DNA of 64,000 bases from JABCPE02 sp963518955 (GCA_963518955.1 CAUQKI010000008.1:16298-80297); one strand, 5' to 3'; positions 26,172 to 35,236 are shown, numbered from the stretch's first letter. Program-made: numbers and translations. The notes: a model not told the origin generated them from the letters alone.

Positions 26172-26717
26172 ATGAACAATATAATAAAACTGAGAGGCTT
26201 AATTTCACTCAACTTTTTGATTTTCTTCCTGCCGTTTTTAAAGATGTGTTCTGGCGTGGAGAAGAAATCAGAAGTCGTGGCTGAAACGGCTATTTCGGTG
26301 CAGAATAATACAGAAGCCCAATCAGACACTCTTGTATTGGACACTTTGGAAGAAAGCCAAACGCTCTCTAAACCAGAGCTTATTCTGGATAATCAGGGTA
26401 TAGTGTGTAACTTCTATGAAGCGGTTTATTTTAACTTTGAAACGAACAAGATAGAGGATTTTGAGTTTTCTCCTTTTATATGTTATCCGCTGGTATTATT
26501 TTTAGTGATATTAATGTTTATAGGTTCAATATTCAATAAAACTATGTTAATAAGGACTTTGTCTATTATTAACATAGTTTTGTTGTTAGGTTCAGTGGTG
26601 TGGTTTTATGTTTTGGAATTTATAGAAAATATTAACCAGCTGAGAATTGGTTTTTATTTGATAATATTAAACATGGTGCTGATTTTTGTCCTTTCAAATC
26701 AAAAACAAAAAACTTAG
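26172..26717 (+). CDS. Unknown membrane protein (181 residues)
   Basis: I do not recognise this family. The N-terminus (about 8-25, 'LISLNFLIFFLPFLKMCSG') looks like a signal peptide or first membrane helix. A Glu/Thr/Ser-rich extracytoplasmic region follows (about 30-95), then three hydrophobic segments (about 97-117, 123-143 and 153-173). The gene starts 9 bases after rfbC and its stop codon overlaps that of the convergent flavoprotein gene (the bases TTAG at 26714-26717 serve both stops). It may be the end of the polysaccharide operon, but a role in glycan synthesis is not supported by any motif. Confidence 0.65.
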   Translation: MNNIIKLRGLISLNFLIFFLPFLKMCSGVEKKSEVVAETAISVQNNTEAQSDTLVLDTLEESQTLSKPELILDNQGIVCNFYEAVYFNFETNKIEDFEFSPFICYPLVLFLVILMFIGSIFNKTMLIRTLSIINIVLLLGSVVWFYVLEFIENINQLRIGFYLIILNMVLIFVLSNQKQKT

Positions 26718-27919
26718 TTCACAGCGTTTAAGTCCTGAGCAATCAGCCAGCCTTCGCTCCAGCACGCTTGGAAGTTGAACCCGCCAGTAACTGCATCGAT
26801 GTTGAGAACCTCGCCAGAGATGTAGAAATTGGGCAGTTTTTTGCTTTTCATGGTTTTAAAATCCATCTCCTTCAGATCCACGCCGCCCGCCGTGACAAAT
26901 TCCTCTTTGAAAGTGCTTTTTCCTGTTACATTCATTCGGCAGCAGCACAGATTTTCTATGATTTTCTGCATTTCTTTGTTGTTGATATTGGCTAATTGTT
27001 TGGCTGTGTCAATTCCAGAAACGAATAAAATTCGATTCCAAAAACGATTGGTAATATCAAAAATCTTGGCTTGACCGATGGATTTTTTCGGTTCATTTTC
27101 TTTAAAATTTTTAAATATTTCCAAAGCATCTTCTGAGGCCGTTCCGATAAAATTAACGATGATTTCAAACTGGTATTTTAGTGTCGCAAGTTCTCTCGCT
27201 CCCCATGCCGATAGTTTTAGGATTGCAGGGCCGCTCAGTCCCCAGTGGGTGATGAGCAGAGAGCCAGACTCTTCTAAATTCAGCTTTGGAATTTCGATAT
27301 TTACATACTGAAAACTCGTTCCCATGAGGTCTTTCAGTATTTCATTTTTAATGTTAAATGTAAATAAAGACGGAACGGGCGCAATAATCTGATGCCCAAG
27401 TTTTTCCAGTATTTTAAATGCTTTCGGTGAACTTCCTGTGCTGAATACCACATAATCCGCGAAATAATTTTGGTTTGTGGTATGGATTTTATATCCGTCT
27501 TCCTGCGGTAAAATCTCGGTAACGGTCTGTTTGGTAAGTATTTTTACATTTTTCTTTCTGCATTCATTGACTAGGCAGTCTATGATGCTTTGTGATGAGT
27601 TGCTTTCAGGAAAAATTCGGTTGTCATCTTCTATTTTGAGGGCTACGCCGTGTTCTTCATACCAGTTCATGGTGTCCCCGGGCTGGAATTTTGTAAACAC
27701 GCTGAGGAGTTCTTTGTTTCCGCGAGGGTAGAATTGCACGAGTTCTCTCGGGTCAAAACAAGCGTGGGAAACATTACATCTACCGCCGCCTGAGATTTTT
27801 ACTTTTTGCAGGACATCAGAATTTTGTTCTAAAATAGTGACATCGTATAATTTAGTATCAATATTTGCAGTGGTAAAAAATCCAGAAGCGCCTCCTCCGA
27901 TGATGATTACTTTTTTCAT
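26714..27919 (-). CDS. HI0933/YhiN-family flavoprotein (NAD(P)/FAD-dependent oxidoreductase)
   Basis: This is a 401-residue flavoprotein. The FAD-binding motif 'VIIIGGGASGFFTTANI' opens it (residues 4-20). The family blocks 'KVKISGGGRCNVSHAC' near 40 and the C-terminal 'VTGGFNFQACWSEGWLIAQD' near 378 are typical for the HI0933-like group. The reaction is unknown for this family. It is convergent with the unknown membrane gene, and its upstream neighbour yidC is separated by a terminator, so it is probably transcribed alone. Confidence 0.87.
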   Translation of the reverse strand: MKKVIIIGGGASGFFTTANIDTKLYDVTILEQNSDVLQKVKISGGGRCNVSHACFDPRELVQFYPRGNKELLSVFTKFQPGDTMNWYEEHGVALKIEDDNRIFPESNSSQSIIDCLVNECRKKNVKILTKQTVTEILPQEDGYKIHTTNQNYFADYVVFSTGSSPKAFKILEKLGHQIIAPVPSLFTFNIKNEILKDLMGTSFQYVNIEIPKLNLEESGSLLITHWGLSGPAILKLSAWGARELATLKYQFEIIVNFIGTASEDALEIFKNFKENEPKKSIGQAKIFDITNRFWNRILFVSGIDTAKQLANINNKEMQKIIENLCCCRMNVTGKSTFKEEFVTAGGVDLKEMDFKTMKSKKLPNFYISGEVLNIDAVTGGFNFQACWSEGWLIAQDLNAVN

Positions 27920-27934
27920 AATTCAAAAGAAAAA

Positions 27935-27970
27935 CCTTCAACATTTTCTTTTTTAGAGTAATGCTGAAGG
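27935..27970 (-). terminator. Terminator after yidC
   Basis: On the minus strand CCTTCAGCATT (27970-27960) pairs with AATGTTGAAGG (27945-27935), with one G.U pair and a 14-base loop, followed by TTTTTCTTTTG. It lies 24 bases after the yidC stop. Confidence 0.65.
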
Positions 27971-27993
27971 CTTGTTTTTATAAATAATTTAAA

Positions 27994-29772
27994 TTATTTT
28001 TTGTTGTTTTTCTGTTGTTTTTGTTGCTCTTTCTGCTGTTCTTGTGCTTGTTCCATCAGCTCACGCATTTTTCTTTGGAAACGCCCTTCTTTAGCAGGTT
28101 TAGCTTTATTTTCCTGAATCTGAGCGTGAATTTTCTTTTCATCGATGATAAAGTTTTTGATGACAAGTACAATCACGATGTTCAGAGCATTTGACACAAA
28201 ATAGTACCAAGAAAGCCCAGATGCAGCAGAGTTCAGGAAGAACATGAATGTAATTGGGAAAATGTACATCAGAGGTCTCATGTCTGGCATTCCTTCTTGT
28301 CTTGGTGCTTGCATGTTTCCAGAAGTCATGATAGTGTAGATTAAAATAACCACCGTACAAGCCACCGCAAAAATACTCAAATGGTCTATTCCAAGGAAGT
28401 TAGAAGGAATCTTGATGATATCATCATATGAAGATAAATCCTCTACGAACCAAAAGCTCTTGCCTCGGAAATCGATATAATTCGGGAAGAAACGGAATAA
28501 CGCATAGAAAATAGGCACCTGCATAAGGGCTGGAATACATCCCGCGAGCTGATTGACTCCCGCATTTCTATACACCACCAACACTTCCTGTTGTTTTTTC
28601 AGAGGGTCAGCGTCTTTGTATTTTTCGTTTACAGCATCTACTTCAGGTCGGATTACTCTCATCATAGCGCTCAGCTTGTGCTGTTTGAACATGATAGGCG
28701 AGAGGATGAGTTTAACCATGATAGTCAGAACTAAAATAGCCCAACCAGCTGTAAGTCCTAAATGATTTTGAATAAATTCATAAATAGGGATAAAGAACCA
28801 AACATTGATAGTTCTGATGAATGACCAGCCGAGTGGCAAGATTCTATCAAAGTTTTTATCATAACTTTCAAGTAAATCCAAATCTAGCGGCATGAAATAC
28901 CAAGAGAAACTTTCGTTAAACTCCTTATTTCCAGAAAGATTTACTTCAGATTTATAGTTGAAAGTTTTTAGATAATTGCCTTTGTCCACTGGTTCTTGGC
29001 TTCCTGTAGACTGCGTAAGTCCGTTTTTAGCCTCGAAAACAGCCGTGAAGAACTGGCTTTTCACACCGATCCAGTCTAGTGTCTCTTCAGTTTCCTCCAT
29101 TTCTCCTCTTCCATCATAATCATAGCTGGAATAGTTGTCAAATGAATAAACAAACTCTGTGTAGCCCTGCTGCTGTGTTCTTCCTTTTTCTGTAGCTAAA
29201 GCTTGATAATCCCAAGAAAACTGAGCTTTGTTGTCATTAGTTACTTTAGAAAGTCCTTCTGTTTTTACTTGGAAATCAACTTTGTAGTTTTTTTGTAAAG
29301 TATAGATAAACTGAATGGTAGCAGACTCCAGCTGTGCGTGTAGAGTTACTACATTGCCATTTACTGTCGGAGTAAAGTTTAAATCTTTGGTACTTACTAA
29401 TTTACCAGCTTTGTCTTTAAAAGCAAATCCGTAGTTTGAGTTCTCGTTATTGAATAAATACAGAGGTTTATTTTTGTCTGTTTTGTCATAAGAGTTGTAT
29501 TGGTTCATTCTTACCGAAGAAATCTGCCCACCAAGATTAGAAATTTCCAAAGTAAGCTCATCATTTTTGAGAACGGATTTTTCTCCGTTATGAGAGGCAA
29601 CTGCTTTTACAATTTTTTCAGTTTGTTCGGTTTTTACCTGTTGTTCAGCCTGTTTTTTCTTGTCTTCTTTATTGAAATACTGGAAGAAAAGCAATACTGC
29701 CAAAATAAATCCAGCAAAGACAACCATATTGATAAACTGGCTTCTTTCAAATCCTCTGTTACTATTCTGCAT
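27994..29772 (-). CDS. yidC: Membrane protein insertase YidC
   Basis: This is a 592-residue inner-membrane protein of the Gram-negative type. It has an N-terminal membrane anchor (about 13-27), a large periplasmic beta domain (about 55-330), then five conserved C-terminal membrane segments from about 350 to 545. The conserved insertase arginine lies in 'SPIMFKQHKLSAMMRVIRPE' near 365. 'GCIPALMQVPIFYALFRFFP' near 415 and 'RPLMYIFPITFMFFLNSAAS' near 496 are family blocks. The C-terminal tail is Lys- and Gln-rich, as in proteins that contact the ribosome. It inserts membrane proteins alone or with SecYEG. It follows pyrG on the same strand, with a terminator between them. Confidence 0.95.
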   Translation of the reverse strand: MQNSNRGFERSQFINMVVFAGFILAVLLFFQYFNKEDKKKQAEQQVKTEQTEKIVKAVASHNGEKSVLKNDELTLEISNLGGQISSVRMNQYNSYDKTDKNKPLYLFNNENSNYGFAFKDKAGKLVSTKDLNFTPTVNGNVVTLHAQLESATIQFIYTLQKNYKVDFQVKTEGLSKVTNDNKAQFSWDYQALATEKGRTQQQGYTEFVYSFDNYSSYDYDGRGEMEETEETLDWIGVKSQFFTAVFEAKNGLTQSTGSQEPVDKGNYLKTFNYKSEVNLSGNKEFNESFSWYFMPLDLDLLESYDKNFDRILPLGWSFIRTINVWFFIPIYEFIQNHLGLTAGWAILVLTIMVKLILSPIMFKQHKLSAMMRVIRPEVDAVNEKYKDADPLKKQQEVLVVYRNAGVNQLAGCIPALMQVPIFYALFRFFPNYIDFRGKSFWFVEDLSSYDDIIKIPSNFLGIDHLSIFAVACTVVILIYTIMTSGNMQAPRQEGMPDMRPLMYIFPITFMFFLNSAASGLSWYYFVSNALNIVIVLVIKNFIIDEKKIHAQIQENKAKPAKEGRFQRKMRELMEQAQEQQKEQQKQQKNNKK

Positions 29773-29883
29773 TTTTTTAGTTTAAAAATTTATTGCCGAC
29801 AAAGATAAACAAAAATTAGTGAAAAGATTTATTTCATTAGAAAATAAGTTGTGATTTTTATTAGAAATGAAATGATAAATAAA

Positions 29884-29909
29884 CCCTTTTAACTCGTAAG
29901 TTAAAAGGG
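29884..29909 (-). terminator. Terminator after pyrG
   Basis: A perfect 10-bp stem (CCCTTTTAAC / GTTAAAAGGG) with a 6-nt loop begins 16 bases after the pyrG stop codon and is followed on the minus strand by TTTATTTATC. A TATCTTTG -7 box of yidC lies nearby at 29807-29800. Confidence 0.75.
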
Positions 29910-29925
29910 CTATTGACAAATAAAA

Positions 29926-31539
29926 TTATTTTTTATGGTTTGCAGATGCTTTTATGAAAGCAATGAACAGCGGATGTGGAGATGCCACCGTACTTTTGTA
30001 CTCTGGGTGGTACTGCACGCCCACATAGAAAGGATGGTCTTTGAGTTCCACTACTTCTACGAGACGGGTTTCAGGGTTGAATCCAGAAGGGATAAGTCCC
30101 TTTTTCTCATAATCCTCTATGTAGTCATTGTTAAATTCATATCTGTGTCTATGTCTTTCCGAAATCAGTTCTGCATTGTAGATTTCGGCGATTTTGGTGT
30201 TTGGTTTTAGTTCGCATTTCCAAGCACCCAGACGCATAGTTCCGCCTTTGTTTATTACATCTTTTTGCTCCTCCATTAGGCTGATAACAGGGTAAGGTGA
30301 GTTGTCATCAAACTCCATACTATTCGCCTTTTCAAATCCTAATACATTTCTCGCAAATTCTATCGTGACAATCTGCATTCCGAGACAAATTCCTAATAGC
30401 GGAATTTTGTTTTCTCTTGCGTATTTAGCAGCAGTTATTTTCCCTTCTATTCCTCTGTCGCCAAAACCAGGTGCGATGAGAATACCATCTAAATCTTTTA
30501 GATAATCTTCTGCATTTCCGTTTTCTAGGTCACCGCTGTAGATCCATTTTAGCTTCACATCTATTTCCTCTGATGCTCCTACGTGGATGAAAGCCTCGGC
30601 TATGGATTTGTAAGAATCTTGTAAAGAAACATATTTACCAACAAGCCCTATTTCTACGGATTTCTTAGGGTTTTTATATTTTTTAAGGAAATTTTGCCAG
30701 TTTTTTAGATTAGGTTCTTTGTCGTAAGGAAGTCCCAATCCTTTAAGAACCACTTGGTCAAAATTCTGCTCGTGCAGTTCTATAGGAACGCGGTATATAG
30801 TGTCCACATCCTTACATTCCACCACATTTTCTATGGCTACATTACAGAACTGAGCAAGTTTAGACTTGATGTCTTTAGTGATGGTATGTTCGGTTCTGCA
30901 GACTAAAACATCCGCCTGAACGCCGCTTTCCATCAGTGCTTTTACAGAGTGCTGAGAAGGTTTTGTTTTTAATTCACCGCTTGAAGCCAAGTAAGGCAGT
31001 AAAGTAAGGTGAATCACCATAGAGTTTTTTTCTCCCAGCTCCCATTTCAGCTGACGAACAGACTCTATGTAAGGCAAAGACTCTATGTCTCCCACAGTTC
31101 CGCCTATTTCAGTGATGATGATATCATAGCCTTCATTAGAAAGAATTTTTATTCTTCTCTTTATCTCATTGGTAATGTGCGGAATTACCTGTACGGTTTT
31201 TCCTAGGAAGTCACCTTTTCGCTCTTTTTCAATTACGGTTTGGTAGATTCTTCCTGTGGTTACATTATTATTTTGGCTGGTATTGGTATCCAAAAATCTC
31301 TCATAGTGTCCCAAGTCTAGGTCTGTCTCTGCGCCATCTTCGGTCACATAGCATTCACCGTGTTCATATGGGTTTAGTGTCCCTGGGTCGATGTTGATAT
31401 AAGGGTCAAGTTTCTGTATCGTAACTTTGAATCCTCTGGCTTTCAGTAGCATACCTAGAGAAGCGGAAACGATTCCTTTTCCTAATGATGATGTTACACC
31501 TCCTGTTACGAAGATGTATTTGGTATTGTTTTTAGACAT
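29926..31539 (-). CDS. pyrG: CTP synthase
   Basis: This enzyme makes CTP from UTP, ATP and glutamine. The synthetase domain opens with 'KYIFVTGGVTSSLGKGI' (P-loop) and carries 'DPYINIDPGTLNPYEHGE'. The C-terminal glutaminase domain has 'GILIAPGFGDRGIEGKI' and the nucleophile Cys in 'PLLGICLGMQ', with the His-Glu pair in 'YHPEY' near the end. The start is the ATG at 31539 (MSKNNTKY), giving 537 codons. An upstream in-frame TTG at 31557 would lie within the -7 promoter box, so it is rejected. The promoter is seen at 31555-31586. Confidence 0.96.
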   Translation of the reverse strand: MSKNNTKYIFVTGGVTSSLGKGIVSASLGMLLKARGFKVTIQKLDPYINIDPGTLNPYEHGECYVTEDGAETDLDLGHYERFLDTNTSQNNNVTTGRIYQTVIEKERKGDFLGKTVQVIPHITNEIKRRIKILSNEGYDIIITEIGGTVGDIESLPYIESVRQLKWELGEKNSMVIHLTLLPYLASSGELKTKPSQHSVKALMESGVQADVLVCRTEHTITKDIKSKLAQFCNVAIENVVECKDVDTIYRVPIELHEQNFDQVVLKGLGLPYDKEPNLKNWQNFLKKYKNPKKSVEIGLVGKYVSLQDSYKSIAEAFIHVGASEEIDVKLKWIYSGDLENGNAEDYLKDLDGILIAPGFGDRGIEGKITAAKYARENKIPLLGICLGMQIVTIEFARNVLGFEKANSMEFDDNSPYPVISLMEEQKDVINKGGTMRLGAWKCELKPNTKIAEIYNAELISERHRHRYEFNNDYIEDYEKKGLIPSGFNPETRLVEVVELKDHPFYVGVQYHPEYKSTVASPHPLFIAFIKASANHKK

Positions 31540-31554
31540 TCGTTTAGGTTTGTG

Positions 31555-31586
31555 CAAAGTTAAAATAAAACGCCATATTATGCAAG
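31555..31586 (-). promoter_or_regulatory. Bacteroidota-type promoter for pyrG
   Basis: On the minus strand TTG (31585-31583) is followed after 20 bases by TAACTTTG (31562-31555). The -7 box ends 15 bases before the ATG at 31539, so it also argues for that start. Confidence 0.6.
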
Positions 31587-31704
31587 AAACAAACTATAAA
31601 GTAAGTGAAACAAAATCAAAAGTCTTATTTAATAAAGAATTTCTGATTAAATTTTGAAAACATTAAAGTTATTAAATTTAGTATTTATAAAAAAGTAAAA
31701 TCCA

Positions 31705-31712
31705 TATCTTTG
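31705..31712 (+). promoter_or_regulatory. -7 box (TATCTTTG) for miaA
   Basis: TATCTTTG lies 20 bases before the miaA start. There is no perfect -33 TTG at the expected distance; TTTAG near 31678 is the nearest candidate. Confidence 0.45.
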
Positions 31713-31732
31713 AGGCCTATTTTTAAAATTAA

Positions 31733-32638
31733 ATGAAGAAAGGACTTTTTTCTGTGGTAGGGCCTACGGGAATTGGTAAAACGAAACTAGCAATCGCGGT
31801 GGCGAAATATTTCGGAACCGAAATTGTATCCTGTGATGCGCGCCAGTTTTTTGCGGAAATACCCATTGGTACGGCTGCGCCGACAGAAGATGAACTTGCC
31901 CAAGTGAAACACCATTTCATAGGAAATCTCAGTGTGGTGGATGAATATTCCATTGGGCAGTATGAAAAAGATGCCTTGGAAAAACTAGAACAGCTGTTCC
32001 AAAAATATGACAATGTAGTGCTGGTTGGCGGTTCGGGAATGTATGAAAAGGCGGTTACAGAGGGTTTGAACAATCTCCCAGAATCCAATCCAGAAAATCA
32101 GAAAAAATTAGAAAAGCTTTTCAGCGAGGGTGGAATAGAAGCCTTGCAAAAACTTTTGAAAGAATTGGATAGTGTTTATTATCAGATAGTTGATAAAGAA
32201 AATCCGCGCCGACTGATGAGGGCTTTGGATATTATCTGGCAGACAGGAAAAACTTACACGGAAAATATTGAAAATCCGTTGGTTAAAAGAGATTTTGATG
32301 TTGTCAGAATTGGGATTTCTGCGGACAGAGAGATTATATATGATCGAATTAACCAAAGGGTGGATTTGATGGTGCAGAATGGGCTTTTGGAAGAAGCGAA
32401 AAATCTTATTCCTTATAAAGATAAAACTGCCCTGCAGACGGTGGGGTACACAGAATTATTCAAATATTTTTTAGGCGAGTGGGAGCTGGATTTTGCAATT
32501 TCGGAAATAAAGAAAAACTCCCGAAGATACGCTAAAAGACAGCTTACATGGCTTAGAAAATTAGAAAATATCCATTGGATAAAATATGACTACACACAGG
32601 AAGAATTAGAAAAATTATTAGAAATTATCAAAAAATGA
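31733..32638 (+). CDS. miaA: tRNA dimethylallyltransferase
   Basis: This 301-residue enzyme adds a dimethylallyl group to A37 of tRNAs that read UNN codons. The P-loop is 'GPTGIGKTKLAI' (residues 10-21), followed by the prenyl acceptor region 'VSCDARQFFAEIPIGTA' near 32 (Asp of the DxxQ block). 'VLVGGSGMYEKAVTEGL' near 97 (substrate loop) and 'NPRRLMRALDIIWQTGKT' near 155 are present. The C-terminal 'SRRYAKRQLTWLR' near 263 is typical. The length is normal. It overlaps the TlpA-like gene downstream by 4 bases. Confidence 0.95.
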   Translation: MKKGLFSVVGPTGIGKTKLAIAVAKYFGTEIVSCDARQFFAEIPIGTAAPTEDELAQVKHHFIGNLSVVDEYSIGQYEKDALEKLEQLFQKYDNVVLVGGSGMYEKAVTEGLNNLPESNPENQKKLEKLFSEGGIEALQKLLKELDSVYYQIVDKENPRRLMRALDIIWQTGKTYTENIENPLVKRDFDVVRIGISADREIIYDRINQRVDLMVQNGLLEEAKNLIPYKDKTALQTVGYTELFKYFLGEWELDFAISEIKKNSRRYAKRQLTWLRKLENIHWIKYDYTQEELEKLLEIIKK

Positions 32639-33189
32639 AAAACTTTTTAAAGAAACAATGGAGTAATATCCTATTTGGCGGGTTTATATTGGCATTTTTC
32701 TTTGTGCCAGGTGTTCGTGAGTCTATCCAAAGACTTTTCTTGATGAAGCCTTCTTTGGAGGCGTCGCAGAGTATAGGAACGCTCACAGAATCAGAATATA
32801 ATGTAGAATTAAAGGGAATAAATGTCCCAGATGCCAATTTGTCCGATTTTAAGGGGAAACCTATTTTTCTCAATTTTTGGGGAAGCTGGTGTCCGCCTTG
32901 TAGAGCCGAATTTCCTACTATCCAAAGCCTTTATGAAGGTAAAAAAGGGAAAATAGAATTTGTCCTCATTGCCATGCAGGATGAGGAACAGAAGGTGAGA
33001 GATTTTATTAAGAAAAATGGCTATACTACGCCTGTTTATCTACTGAAAGAGCCTCTTAGCGAGAAATTTAGTATAGGTGTTTTTCCTACCACTTTCATCC
33101 TTGGGAAAGAAGGGCAGATACTCAAAAAAGATGAAGGAGCGGCCGACTGGAATAGTCAGGCGGTTCATAGTTTTATAGATAAATTATAA
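32635..33189 (+). CDS. TlpA-like membrane-anchored thioredoxin
   Basis: This is a 184-residue protein with an N-terminal membrane segment (about 10-25) and a periplasmic thioredoxin fold. The redox site is 'LNFWGSWCPPCRAEFP' near 79-94 (Cys-Pro-Pro-Cys), and the cis-Pro block is 'IGVFPTTFIL' near 144. It is probably a thiol-disulphide oxidoreductase of the TlpA/ResA group, so its substrate would be an exported thiol protein. It overlaps miaA by 4 bases and should be co-transcribed. It is unlike the lipoprotein at 8113, which is acylated. Confidence 0.87.
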   Translation: MKNFLKKQWSNILFGGFILAFFFVPGVRESIQRLFLMKPSLEASQSIGTLTESEYNVELKGINVPDANLSDFKGKPIFLNFWGSWCPPCRAEFPTIQSLYEGKKGKIEFVLIAMQDEEQKVRDFIKKNGYTTPVYLLKEPLSEKFSIGVFPTTFILGKEGQILKKDEGAADWNSQAVHSFIDKL

Positions 33190-33235
33190 TTTTGGCAAGA
33201 GTTTTGCTGCTTTTATTTAAAAAATATTTATAAAA

Positions 33236-33532
33236 ATGAAAAAAATTAAGATGGCTTATCAAGTTTATAAAAACAGAAGTTTTTTTACTAAAATTCCTGA
33301 TATTTTTAGAATGGTAAAGTCTTCATTTAGAGGAGAGTATAAGATGAATAAATCATCGGTTATTATCCCAGTGCTTATATTTATCTACATGCTTTCTCCT
33401 TTGGATTTTATTCCAGATTTTATTCCTTTTATTGGGATTTTGGATGATTTGGGACTTTTTGCTATTGCGCTTTCCAAACTGACAAAAGAACTGGATAATT
33501 TTTATCTATGGGAAGCTAATAGAGCGGAGTAG
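33236..33532 (+). CDS. YkvA-like (DUF1232) small membrane protein
   Basis: This 98-residue protein contains the DUF1232 core 'MLSPLDFIPDFIPFIGILDD' near 52-71, with the conserved Pro-Leu-Asp-Phe-Ile-Pro-Asp block. The segment is amphipathic or membrane-embedded. The function of the family is not known. It lies 46 bases after the TlpA-like gene and ends before the convergent terminator at 33565-33592. Confidence 0.8.
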   Translation: MKKIKMAYQVYKNRSFFTKIPDIFRMVKSSFRGEYKMNKSSVIIPVLIFIYMLSPLDFIPDFIPFIGILDDLGLFAIALSKLTKELDNFYLWEANRAE

Positions 33533-33564
33533 TACTAAACATCAATAAATTATAAATAAAATAA

Positions 33565-33592
33565 AAAAACATACTTTTTTAAGTATGTTTTT
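33565..33592. terminator. Bidirectional terminator between the YkvA-like gene and coaBC
   Basis: A perfect 12-bp stem (AAAAACATACTT / AAGTATGTTTTT) with a 4-base loop has T-runs on both strands. The coaBC stop codon lies inside the hairpin, so translation of the last coaBC codons covers one arm. Confidence 0.8.
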
Positions 33593-34787
33593 TTTGTAAC
33601 TGCTCTTCTACAAAATCCAAAATATCTTTTGCGACATCTTCTTTGGATTTTAGAGCAAAATCTTTCTGCTCCGAAGGTGTGATGATTTTGATTTTATTGG
33701 TATCGTTTTTAAATCCTGCGCCACTGTCTTTTAGTGAGTTTAGGACGATCATATCTAAGTTTTTTCGCGCTAGTTTTCCTTTTGCATTTTCTTCTTCGTT
33801 CTGAGTTTCCAAAGCGAAACCAACCAAAAATTGGTTTTTCTTTTTCTCGCCCATAGTTTTCAGAATATCAGGGTTTTTGACTAGTGTGATGGTCATCTCT
33901 TCATCATTTTTCTTTATTTTTTCTTGGGCAATTTCTTTTGGAGCATAGTCCGCCACTGCTGCACTCATTATCGCAATATCTGTATTGTCAAAATGTTGAA
34001 ATACAGCATTGTACATTTCTTTTGCGGAGTTTACTTTTTCTAATGATATGTTTTTGTCAGTCCTTAGTGCAGTCGGCCCTGAAATTAGAATAACCTTGGC
34101 TCCTCTTTTTTCGGCTTCTTCTGCGATGGCAAATCCCATTTTTCCAGAGGAGTGATTTCCGATAAACCGCACAGGGTCAATGGCTTCGTAGGTCGGGCCT
34201 GCCGTTACAAGAACCGTTTTTCCAGCTAAAGATTTTTTTTGCTTTGAATTAAAAAAATCAAAAATAGTTTTATAGATAGTTTCTGTTTCTGCCATTCGTC
34301 CTTTGCCTACTAGTCCGCTGGCTAGTTCGCCTTCTTCTGCAGGGATGATGATATTCCCATATTCCTCAGCAAGTTTTAGATTTCGTTCAGTAGAAGGGTG
34401 GATGTACATATCCAGATCCATCGCAGGAGCTATGAACACAGGGCATTTTGCCGAAAGATAAGTGGCTATCATTAGGTTGTCACATATGCCATTGACCATC
34501 TTTGCTAGGGTATTGGCAGTGCATGGAGCAACCAGCATTACATCCGCCCACAAGGCCAAATCTACATGGCTGTTCCATTCTCCATCTTGCGAGGAAAACT
34601 CACTGAACACCTTTTTTTTAGATAAAGTGGATAGGGTAAGAGAGCTTACAAATTCTTTTGCAGACGGCGTTAGGATAACTTGTACTTCTGCTCCGTTTTT
34701 GATAAAGTCCCTTACGAGAGTATTGATTTTATAGGCTGCGATACCGCCTGTGATTGCGATTAGTATTTTTTTTCCTGATAAATCCAT
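33579..34787 (-). CDS. coaBC: Bifunctional phosphopantothenoylcysteine decarboxylase / phosphopantothenate-cysteine ligase
   Basis: This enzyme performs two steps of coenzyme A synthesis. The N-terminal flavoprotein domain starts 'MDLSGKKILIAITGGIAAYK' and contains 'WADVMLVAPCTANTLAKMVN' and the family block 'FIAPAMDLDMYIHPST' (the PXMNXXMW-like region, here varied). The C-terminal ligase begins near 'KTVLVTAGPTYEAIDPVRFI' and contains 'GNHSSGKMGFAIAEEA'. The start is the ATG at 34787; the frame opens further upstream at a TTG (34832), but those extra residues lack conservation and overlap the rpoZ terminator. It follows bamD-rpoZ in the usual Bacteroidota order but is separated from rpoZ by a hairpin. 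Confidence 0.94.
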   Translation of the reverse strand: MDLSGKKILIAITGGIAAYKINTLVRDFIKNGAEVQVILTPSAKEFVSSLTLSTLSKKKVFSEFSSQDGEWNSHVDLALWADVMLVAPCTANTLAKMVNGICDNLMIATYLSAKCPVFIAPAMDLDMYIHPSTERNLKLAEEYGNIIIPAEEGELASGLVGKGRMAETETIYKTIFDFFNSKQKKSLAGKTVLVTAGPTYEAIDPVRFIGNHSSGKMGFAIAEEAEKRGAKVILISGPTALRTDKNISLEKVNSAKEMYNAVFQHFDNTDIAIMSAAVADYAPKEIAQEKIKKNDEEMTITLVKNPDILKTMGEKKKNQFLVGFALETQNEEENAKGKLARKNLDMIVLNSLKDSGAGFKNDTNKIKIITPSEQKDFALKSKEDVAKDILDFVEEQLQKKHT

Positions 34788-34830
34788 GTGGTTTTTAAAT
34801 TTTGGAATAAAATTAGGTAAATATAAAAAC

Positions 34831-34867
34831 AAAAAAGTTGTAACTCACACGAAATTACAACTTTTTT
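34831..34867 (-). terminator. Terminator between rpoZ and coaBC
   Basis: A perfect 13-bp stem (AAAAAAGTTGTAA / TTACAACTTTTTT) with an 11-base loop lies 28 bases after the rpoZ stop and 43 bases before the coaBC ATG. T-runs exist on both strands; by gene order it acts on rpoZ transcripts. How much transcription passes through to coaBC is unknown. Confidence 0.7.
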
Positions 34868-34895
34868 GATAAAATAAATATAAAAATAAAAAAGA

Positions 34896-35216
34896 TTATT
34901 TATCGGTTTTTCTGAAATAAATCTCACCATCCAACCATTCTTTGATAGCAATAGATGTAGGTTTTGGTAATTTTTCGTAGTATTTAGAGATTTCTATCTG
35001 CTCTCTATTTTCAAAAACTTCTTCTAAAGAAGTGTCACGCACAGCAAATTCATCAAGCTTATTATGCAGCTCGGTTCTTATTTCAGAGTTGATTTGCTCT
35101 GCTCTTTTTCCCATGATTACAATAGCTTCGTAGATACTTCCTACTTTTTCCTCTATTTTGTCTTTGTCGTAAGTAATGGTATTAACTTCAGCTTTGATAT
35201 CTTTAATGTTTCTCAT
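34896..35216 (-). CDS. rpoZ: RNA polymerase omega-like (Rpb6-family) subunit
   Basis: This 106-residue protein is the Bacteroidota form of the omega subunit, annotated as an RNA polymerase Rpb6-family protein. The central helix 'VGSIYEAIVIMGKRAEQINS' near 25-44 is the conserved omega region that wraps the beta' C-terminus. The C-terminal half is specific to this phylum. It starts after bamD and has its own promoter (35237-35268), partly inside the bamD 3' flank. The order bamD, rpoZ, coaBC is common in the phylum and supports the call. Confidence 0.85.
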   Translation of the reverse strand: MRNIKDIKAEVNTITYDKDKIEEKVGSIYEAIVIMGKRAEQINSEIRTELHNKLDEFAVRDTSLEEVFENREQIEISKYYEKLPKPTSIAIKEWLDGEIYFRKTDK

Positions 35217-35236
35217 CTTTACAAAAAATTATTCCG

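Noticed and set aside
31540..31557. Upstream TTG start for pyrG (six extra codons)
   Set aside because: The TTG lies within the -7 promoter box and the extra residues are not conserved; ATG at 31539 fits the family.
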